Positions 54,816 to 59,945 of a DNA stretch of 59,945 bases are shown here, piece after piece (position 1 is the stretch's first letter; each line of letters starts with the position of its first letter). The DNA is from Pseudonocardia sp. (GTDB taxonomy: Bacteria; Actinomycetota; Actinomycetes; Mycobacteriales; Pseudonocardiaceae). The position numbers and the translations under genes are program-made. The notes under the pieces are model-generated. The model made no database searches. It was not told the DNA's origin and saw only the letters and a program-made list of their open reading frames with translations. The stretch spans positions 1-59,945 of the forward strand of contig JAJCYC010000280.1 in the NCBI GenBank assembly GCA_029263115.1, in the 5' to 3' direction.

Positions 54816-56009
54816 ATGGCCAAGCTCGCCCAGACCGCCGGTCTGACCGACGTGCAGCAGGAGATCCTGTCCACCGTCAAGTCGTTCGTGGACAAGGAGA
54901 TCATCCCGCACGCCCAGCAGTTGGAGCACTCCGACACCTACCCGCAGGACATCGTGGACGGGATGAAGGAGATGGGCCTGTTCGGGCTCACCATCCCCGA
55001 GGAGTACGGCGGCCTGGGTGAGTCGCTGCTGACCTACGCGCTGGTCGTGGAGCAGATCGCCCGGGGCTGGATGAGCGTCTCCGGTGTGATCAACACGCAC
55101 TTCATCGTGGCCTACATGATCATGCATCACGGCACCGAGGAGCAGAAGCAGCACTACCTGCCCAAGATGGCCGCCGGCGAGGTCACCGGCGCGTTCTCCA
55201 TGTCCGAGCCGGACCTGGGCTCCGACGTGGCCGCGATCAAGACCCGGGCCAAGCAGGACGGTGACGATTTCGTCATCGACGGTGCCAAGATGTGGCTGAC
55301 CAACGGCGGCAGCTCGAGCCTGATCGCGCTGCTGGTCAAGACCGACGAGGGCGCCGACCGCGCGCACCAGAACCTCACCTGCTTCCTGGTGGACAAGCCG
55401 CGCGGCTTCGGCGAGGTGACCCCCGGCCTGACCATCCCTGGCAAGCTGGAGAAGATGGGCTACAAGGGCGTCGACACCACCGAGGCGGTGTTCGACGGCT
55501 TTCGCATCTCCGGCGACAAGATCCTCGGTGGCAAGCGCGGCGCCGGGTTCGGGCAGATGATGGACGGCGTCGAGGTCGGCCGGGTGAACGTCTCCGCCCG
55601 GGCCTGCGGCATCTCGATCCGGGCGTTCGAGCTCGCGGTGGAGTACGCCCAGCAGCGCCAGACCTTCGGCAAGCCGATCGCGGAGCACCAGGCCATCGCG
55701 TTCAAGCTGGCCGAGATGGGCACCAAGGTCGAGGCGGCGCACCTGATGATGGTCAACGCCGCCCGGCTGAAGGACTCCGGCGAGCGGTTCGACGTCGAGG
55801 CCGGCATGGCCAAGCTGCTGGCCAGCGAGTACTGCGCGGAGGTCACCAGCGAGTCGTTCCGCATCCATGGCGGCTACGGGTACTCCAAGGAGTACGAGAT
55901 CGAGCGGCTGATGCGCGAGGCGCCGTTCCTGCTGATCGGCGAGGGCACCTCGGAGATCCAGAAGACGATCATCAGTCGGGGTCTGTTGCGGGAGTACCGC
56001 TCGCGGTAG
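54816..56009 (+). CDS. acyl-CoA dehydrogenase
   Basis: This 397-aa FAD enzyme carries AFSMSEPDLGSD and MWLTNGG (FAD and substrate contacts), YAQQRQTFGKPIAEHQAI and RIHGGYGYSKEYEIERLMRE. The catalytic base is E376 in GEGTSEIQKTI. It introduces the alpha-beta double bond into an acyl-CoA. It is 72 bp downstream of the CitE-like gene and probably acts in the same route. ATG 54816 has AGGAG five bases upstream. Confidence 0.95.
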   Translation: MAKLAQTAGLTDVQQEILSTVKSFVDKEIIPHAQQLEHSDTYPQDIVDGMKEMGLFGLTIPEEYGGLGESLLTYALVVEQIARGWMSVSGVINTHFIVAYMIMHHGTEEQKQHYLPKMAAGEVTGAFSMSEPDLGSDVAAIKTRAKQDGDDFVIDGAKMWLTNGGSSSLIALLVKTDEGADRAHQNLTCFLVDKPRGFGEVTPGLTIPGKLEKMGYKGVDTTEAVFDGFRISGDKILGGKRGAGFGQMMDGVEVGRVNVSARACGISIRAFELAVEYAQQRQTFGKPIAEHQAIAFKLAEMGTKVEAAHLMMVNAARLKDSGERFDVEAGMAKLLASEYCAEVTSESFRIHGGYGYSKEYEIERLMREAPFLLIGEGTSEIQKTIISRGLLREYRSR

Positions 56010-56114
56010 ATCCACGCGGGTGGGCACCCCGGGTACGGACGCGGCATGATGGCGGCTGCGTACACCGCATACCCGTACGCCGGGAGTCCAGCAAGATCGC
56101 AGGGAGACGGCACA

Positions 56115-56645
56115 GTGACCACACCGTTCGGCACTCCGGGACGCAGCCCCGGGTTGCCCAACCTGCCCACCCCGCCCACCGGGTGGCCGGTGGGTTCGTT
56201 CGCCACCTACGAGGAGGCGCAGCGGGCCGTCGACTACCTGGCCGACAACGAGTTCCCGGTCGCCGACGTCACCATCGTCGGGGTCGACCTGATGTTGGTC
56301 GAGCGTGTTTTCGGCCGGCTCACCTGGCGCAAGGTGCTGATCTCCGGTGCGGCATCGGGCGCCTCGTTCGGGTTCTTCGTCGGCCTGCTGCTGGCGGTGT
56401 TCAGCCCGGCGGGAACCGGACCGACGAGCGTCGTCGGCCCGATCGTCGCCGGCCTCGTCGGCGGGGCGGTGTTCAGCGTGACCATGGCCGCGATCAGCTA
56501 CTCCGCCTCCAAGGGCAAGCGGGACTTCACCTCCTCCAGCCAGCTGGTCGCCGGCCGCTACGACGTGTTGAGCCAGCCGCGCAACGCCGAGCGGGCCAAG
56601 GACATGCTCGCCCGGCTGGCGTTGGGTCCCGGCGCGGTCGGCTGA
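56115..56645 (+). CDS. general stress protein-like membrane protein (Rv1234-like)
   Basis: GTG 56115 is chosen (GGGAG nine bases upstream) over an in-frame ATG 56046; the resulting 176 aa matches the length I recall for Rv1234. It has a Pro-rich N-terminal tail, then a motif VGSFATYEEAQRAVDYLADN of the general stress protein 17M type. Two membrane helices follow (about 80-100 and 115-135). Function unknown. Its position fits the mycobacterial order after the Rv1232-like gene. Confidence 0.85.
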   Translation: MTTPFGTPGRSPGLPNLPTPPTGWPVGSFATYEEAQRAVDYLADNEFPVADVTIVGVDLMLVERVFGRLTWRKVLISGAASGASFGFFVGLLLAVFSPAGTGPTSVVGPIVAGLVGGAVFSVTMAAISYSASKGKRDFTSSSQLVAGRYDVLSQPRNAERAKDMLARLALGPGAVG

Positions 56646-56661
56646 GCGCCGGTCGTTCGGC

Positions 56662-57387
56662 GTGGTCGTGAGCGGACGTCTGGCCAAGCAGGCGGTACCC
56701 GAGGCGTTCGACACGGCCGCGCGCGGCTACGACCGGCTGGTCGGCGCCAACCCCGGCTACCACGCCCACCTGCGGCTGTCGGCCCGGCGGATGGAGCTTC
56801 CGGACGGCGGCGTGGGGCTGCGGCTGCTCGACGTGGGCTGCGGCACCGGTGCCTCCACCGCCGCGCTGCTCGCGGCCGCGCCCCGGGCGCGGATCGTCGG
56901 GGTGGACGGCTCGGCCGGGATGATCGCCCGGGCGCGGGCCAAGTCCTGGCCGGCGTCGGTGTCGTTCGTGCACGCCACCCTGGCGGGGCTGGCCGGGGCG
57001 GGGGTGACCGGCCCGTTCGACGGAGTGTTCGCGGCCTACCTGGTGCGCAACCTGCCCGACGCCGACGCCGGGCTGCGCGACCTGCTCGCCCTGCTGGCGC
57101 CGGGGGCTTCGCTGGCGGTGCACGATTACTCGGTCGCCGACTCGCGGCGCGCCCGGCTCGTGTGGACGGCGGTCTGCTGGTCGGTGATCATCCCGTCCGG
57201 ACGGCTGGTCACCGGCGACGGCGAGCTCTACCGGTACCTGTGGCACAGCGTCCGTGAGTTCGACGGGGCACGTGCGTTCGAGCACCGGCTCGGCCGGCTC
57301 GGCTTCACCGACCTGCGCACCGCGACAGTGCCCGGCTGGCAGCGCGGCATCGTGCACACTTTCGTCGGTCGGCGCCCGGCGGGCTAA
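56662..57387 (+). CDS. class I SAM-dependent methyltransferase
   Basis: This 241-aa protein has motif I LLDVGCGTGASTAALLAAAP and an acidic motif II (IVGVDGSAGMIARARAK). The topology resembles UbiE/MenG-like enzymes, with FAAYLVRNLPDADAGLRDLL after it. Its stop overlaps that of the convergent Rieske gene within CTAA. The acceptor is not known; the Rieske neighbour suggests work on a lipid or isoprenoid. Confidence 0.88.
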   Translation: MVVSGRLAKQAVPEAFDTAARGYDRLVGANPGYHAHLRLSARRMELPDGGVGLRLLDVGCGTGASTAALLAAAPRARIVGVDGSAGMIARARAKSWPASVSFVHATLAGLAGAGVTGPFDGVFAAYLVRNLPDADAGLRDLLALLAPGASLAVHDYSVADSRRARLVWTAVCWSVIIPSGRLVTGDGELYRYLWHSVREFDGARAFEHRLGRLGFTDLRTATVPGWQRGIVHTFVGRRPAG

Positions 57388-58391
57388 CCGCTGCGGGTGC
57401 GTAGGTGGTGGCGGCGTTCGGCGTAGGCGAGGTCGTCGCGCCAGAGCCGGGCGGCGGCCCGGCCGATGAGCGGCCGGAGAAGCGGGGCGGCCGCCCGGGC
57501 CACGGCGAAGCCGCGCCGGTCGGAGTAGGCGAGGGTGGCTTCGACGACGGCCGTGCGCGGGACGCCGTCCGGCCCGGTGCCCATCGGGGTGGCGTGGGTC
57601 TCGACCACGCTGCCGGTGCCGTCCCCGTCCAGGATCCGCATCAGCACGGTGCGCCGGTCCGGGCAGGTGAACTCGGCGGTCACCGGCACCCCGATCGGCC
57701 CGGCCACCCGGAACGCCACCTCGACCAGGAACCGGTCGTCCGGCTCGGCCACCTCGTCGTCACCGGAGCCCGATCCCGGGTCGGAGAGCACCCGCAGGTT
57801 GGCGAACGAGTACGGGTGGTACCAGGATCCGTGCCACGGGTCGAGCCGGTTGGCCAGCACGTCCTGCGGCTCGCACCGGCCCACCAGGGTGACGACCTCG
57901 GCGATGCTGGCGGTCGCCGGCGGTCGCTCGGGCAGCACCGGTGTCGGCAGCGGTGATTCGCCACCGAGGTCGTCCAACCGCACCCACACCAGAATCCCGT
58001 CGTCGTGGCACGGGTAGGGCCGCCAGCCCGGCCGGGTGCCCCCGTCCAGCGCCAGCCCGTGCCAGTGGCAGACCAGCCGCCCGCCGGCCACCCGCGAGTC
58101 GCAGAGCGGGGCGCCCAGGTGCGGGCAGGCGCCGGGACCGGCGTGCGGCACCCCGGCGGTGTCGCGCCACACCACGAGTTCGACGCCGGCGACCGTCCGG
58201 CCCACCGGCTTGCGGGTGCCGACCTCGGTGCTGGCGCCGATCACGTACCAGTTCCCGGCCGGGCGGGCCAGCGCGCGGCGCAGCGCGGCATCGATCACCG
58301 AGGGCCGGGCGTCGGCCCAGGTAGGGGATTGCTCCGGCCACCTCGGTTCGCGCAACCGGCGCAGCGGGCTCAGCCGCCCGATGACATCCAC
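57384..58391 (-). CDS. Rieske 2Fe-2S protein with DUF5914-like domain
   Basis: This 335-aa protein has Rieske ligands C-x-H in GACPHLGAPLC and C-x2-H in LVCHWHGL. The downstream domain contains NRLDPWHGSWYHPYSFANL, typical of DUF5914 proteins, which occur beside carotenoid-modifying genes in some actinobacteria. No carotenoid gene is visible in this window. It lies tail-to-tail with the methyltransferase, so they are not co-transcribed. An oxidation or desaturation of a hydrophobic substrate is plausible. Confidence 0.85.
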   Translation of the reverse strand: MDVIGRLSPLRRLREPRWPEQSPTWADARPSVIDAALRRALARPAGNWYVIGASTEVGTRKPVGRTVAGVELVVWRDTAGVPHAGPGACPHLGAPLCDSRVAGGRLVCHWHGLALDGGTRPGWRPYPCHDDGILVWVRLDDLGGESPLPTPVLPERPPATASIAEVVTLVGRCEPQDVLANRLDPWHGSWYHPYSFANLRVLSDPGSGSGDDEVAEPDDRFLVEVAFRVAGPIGVPVTAEFTCPDRRTVLMRILDGDGTGSVVETHATPMGTGPDGVPRTAVVEATLAYSDRRGFAVARAAAPLLRPLIGRAAARLWRDDLAYAERRHHLRTRSG

Positions 58392-58414
58392 CGGCCCAGG
58401 CTAACCAGGAACGG

Positions 58415-59524
58415 TCAGAGCCACCGGTTGCGGCGGAAGATCCGGTACAGCGCCGCACAGGTCACCGCGATGACCACCAGCACGGCCGGGTAGCCGTAGG
58501 TCCAGCCCAGCTCGGGCATGTACTCGAAGTTCATCCCGTAGATCCCGGCGATCATCGTCGGCACCGAGATCATCGCGGCGTACGCGGTGATCTTGCGCAT
58601 GTCGTTGTTCTGCCGCATGGTGATCTTCGCCAGCACCGCGTTGACCAGCGTGGTCAGCAGCTCGTCGAACCCGGTCACCCGCTCCGAGACGGTCACCAGG
58701 TGGTCGTCGACGTCCCGGAAGTACGACCGCACCTCGTGCGGCACCAGCGAGCTGTACCCCTCGGCGAGCCGGCGCAGTGGCTGGGCCAGCGGCATCACCG
58801 CCCGGCGCAGTTCCAGCACCTCGCGCTTCATCACGTAGATCTGCTCGGCGTCCATCACCGAACGCGGCTCGAAGACCTCGGCCTCCATCCGGTCGATGTC
58901 GTCCTCGATGGCGTCGGTGACCTCGATGTAGCTGTCCACCACGTGGTCGGCGATGGCGTGCAGCACGACGGCCGGCCCGAGCGCGAGGTGCTCCGGGTCG
59001 TCCTCCAGCCGCATCCGCACGTCGCGCAGCCCGGAGTGGTTGCCGTGCCGAACGGTGACCACGAAGTCGTGCCCGACGAAGGCCATCACCTCACCGGTCT
59101 CGACCAGCTCTGACGCGGTCGTCGGCTCGGCGTGCCCGACGTAACAGACCGTCTTGAACACCGCGAACAGGGTGTCCTCGTAGCGCTCCAGCTTCGGTCG
59201 GTTGTGCGCGTGCACCGCGTCCTCGACGGCCAGTTCGTGCAGCCCGAACTCCTCGGCGATGCCGTTGATCTGCTCCAGGTCGGGCTCGTGCAGCCCGATC
59301 CAGACGAAGCTGTCCTCCCGGGTGCGCGCCTCCCGGATGGCCGCGTCGTAGCGCCACCGGCCGGGCAGCCGCCGGCCCGTGACGTACACCCCGCAGTCGA
59401 CCACGTACGCCGAGAGCGGCACCGGCAGCGGGATCGGGGTGCGGTCCGACACGGCGCGGCCGTTGCGGCCGGTCATCCGGACTCGGGAGCCGGCGGCGGC
59501 ACGGATCGAGGACAGCTTGGACAC
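58415..59524 (-). CDS. corA: CorA-family magnesium/cobalt transporter
   Basis: This 369-aa protein has a large cytoplasmic funnel domain and two C-terminal membrane helices, with the channel signature YGMNFEYMPEL at the end of TM1. GTG 59524 is preferred because AGGAGG lies five bases upstream; an in-frame GTG at 59548 is less likely. It mediates Mg2+ uptake. The gene ends with the basic tail RIFRRNRWL. Its upstream region contains a small ORF with a strong ribosome site. It is at the place of Rv1239c (corA). Confidence 0.95.
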   Translation of the reverse strand: MSKLSSIRAAAGSRVRMTGRNGRAVSDRTPIPLPVPLSAYVVDCGVYVTGRRLPGRWRYDAAIREARTREDSFVWIGLHEPDLEQINGIAEEFGLHELAVEDAVHAHNRPKLERYEDTLFAVFKTVCYVGHAEPTTASELVETGEVMAFVGHDFVVTVRHGNHSGLRDVRMRLEDDPEHLALGPAVVLHAIADHVVDSYIEVTDAIEDDIDRMEAEVFEPRSVMDAEQIYVMKREVLELRRAVMPLAQPLRRLAEGYSSLVPHEVRSYFRDVDDHLVTVSERVTGFDELLTTLVNAVLAKITMRQNNDMRKITAYAAMISVPTMIAGIYGMNFEYMPELGWTYGYPAVLVVIAVTCAALYRIFRRNRWL

Positions 59525-59824
59525 GACGACCTCCTGGTCACTGCTCACCGGGCGCGGTGGCGACCGGTGCCGGGACGGGTGTCGCCGCTGGAGAAGACGA
59601 TGGCGTCGAGGGCGGTCCGCGATCGGCGGAGCCCGCGTCAGCCGGCTCCTGGGGCGGAGACACGGCTGGTACTACATCCGGGCGCAGAGTCCATGGCTCC
59701 ACCTCCTCGTGACATGCGACCGGCCACCGACGAGCGGGTGACCGGTGACCGGAGCGCGGGCGGTCGGTGCTCATGCATAGGCTACCCCCGCCAGAGGTGA
59801 TCGCGGTACGAGGAGGCGGGTCGG
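59525..59824. other. 300-bp divergent region between corA and the MaoC-like gene
   Basis: Contains the corA ribosome site (59530-59535), a possible leader ORF (59638-59694) and the ribosome site of the plus-strand gene (AGGAGG, 59811-59816). Candidate promoters could not be fixed; TAGGCT at 59778-59783 is a possible plus-strand -10 box. Confidence 0.4.
59638..59694 (-). CDS. possible 18-aa leader peptide upstream of corA
   Basis: ATG 59694 has AGGAGG at a spacing of seven bases (59702-59707), among the best ribosome sites in the window. The peptide is MDSAPGCSTSRVSAPGAG, then TGA, 113 bases before the corA start. Such a short, well-initiated ORF ahead of a Mg2+ transporter could be a regulatory leader, but no family is known to me. 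Confidence 0.35.
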   Translation of the reverse strand: MDSAPGCSTSRVSAPGAG

Positions 59825-59945
59825 GTGCAGTTCGGGCGGTACTACGAGGAGTTCGAGGTCGGCGCGGTGTACAAGCACTGGCCGGGCAAGACGGTGACCG
59901 AATACGACGATCACCTGTTCTGCCTGCTGACCATGAACCACCACC
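59825..59945 (+). CDS. MaoC-like dehydratase, N-terminal part (runs off right edge)
   Basis: GTG 59825 has AGGAGG eight bases upstream. The 40 visible residues include MQFGRYYEEFEVGAVYKHWP and KTVTEYDDHLFCLLTMNHH, matching the start of hot-dog-fold MaoC-like enoyl-CoA hydratases. The Asp-His catalytic pair would begin at or just past the edge. Together with the CitE-like and acyl-CoA dehydrogenase genes it hints at a branched acyl-CoA pathway. Confidence 0.8.
   Translation, partial: MQFGRYYEEFEVGAVYKHWPGKTVTEYDDHLFCLLTMNHH

Overview
This window is very GC-rich (third codon positions almost always G or C), uses GTG and TTG starts freely, and packs genes with 4-nt ATGA/GTGA overlaps. These traits, together with mycothiol, succinylase-branch lysine, SigE-RseA-HtrA-TatB and class F sortase genes, point to a high-GC actinomycete, most likely of the Pseudonocardiales. 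The backbone closely follows the order I recall for M. tuberculosis Rv1165-Rv1239 (typA, lpqW, mshB, fdxC, dapC, dapD, dapE, LOG genes, folP2, Rv1209-like, tagA, Rv1211-like, glgC, O-methyltransferase, sigE, rseA, htrA, tatB, mrp, Rv1232-like, Rv1234-like, corA). That comparison is from memory; no search was run.

Layout. 0-3.4 kb (minus strand): a partial class F-type sortase, a secreted DUF4397 protein with a C-terminal anchor, and a polytopic GT-C-like membrane protein. 3.6-6.6 kb: a pterin carbinolamine dehydratase, then a response regulator/histidine kinase/MutT operon. 6.8-17.2 kb: typA, lpqW, a 5'-truncated dienelactone hydrolase and a complete oligopeptide ABC operon (SBP, two permeases, two ATPases). 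17.3-18.5 kb: an AbiEi-like/DUF559 gene bracketed by two copies of a 65-bp imperfect palindrome; a third copy lies at 29.7 kb. 18.6-34.3 kb: mshB, fdxC-dapC-MFS, CHAD protein, dapD/dapE, two LOG proteins, folP2, DivIVA-like and SRPBCC proteins, tagA, DUF3117 and an M17 aminopeptidase. 34.3-41.0 kb: a zinc ribbon protein, a CGNR regulator, glgC, an O-methyltransferase and sigE-rseA-htrA-tatB.

40.9-49.1 kb is an accessory catabolic island inserted between tatB and mrp. It holds an amidase, a D-2-hydroxyacid dehydrogenase, a DUF3830 protein, two Asp/Glu-racemase-superfamily (maleate isomerase/arylmalonate decarboxylase-like) proteins, a GntR/FCD regulator, a class III aminotransferase and an MHS-type transporter. 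Three copies of a GATTGT-N2-ACAAT palindrome sit at its promoters, one over the -10 box of a near-consensus promoter and one over a leaderless start codon. It reads as an uncharacterised, substrate-induced pathway for an amide or hydroxy/amino acid.

49.1-59.9 kb: mrp, MarR, DUF1003 plus a soluble MgtE/CBS protein, a decayed phzF, a CitE-like CoA lyase, an acyl-CoA dehydrogenase, an Rv1234-like membrane protein, a methyltransferase/Rieske pair, corA with a possible leader peptide, and the start of a MaoC-like dehydratase. No rRNA, tRNA, insertion sequence, prophage or CRISPR array was seen. Two genes are frameshifted (19.9 and 52.7 kb) and one is truncated (10.8 kb).
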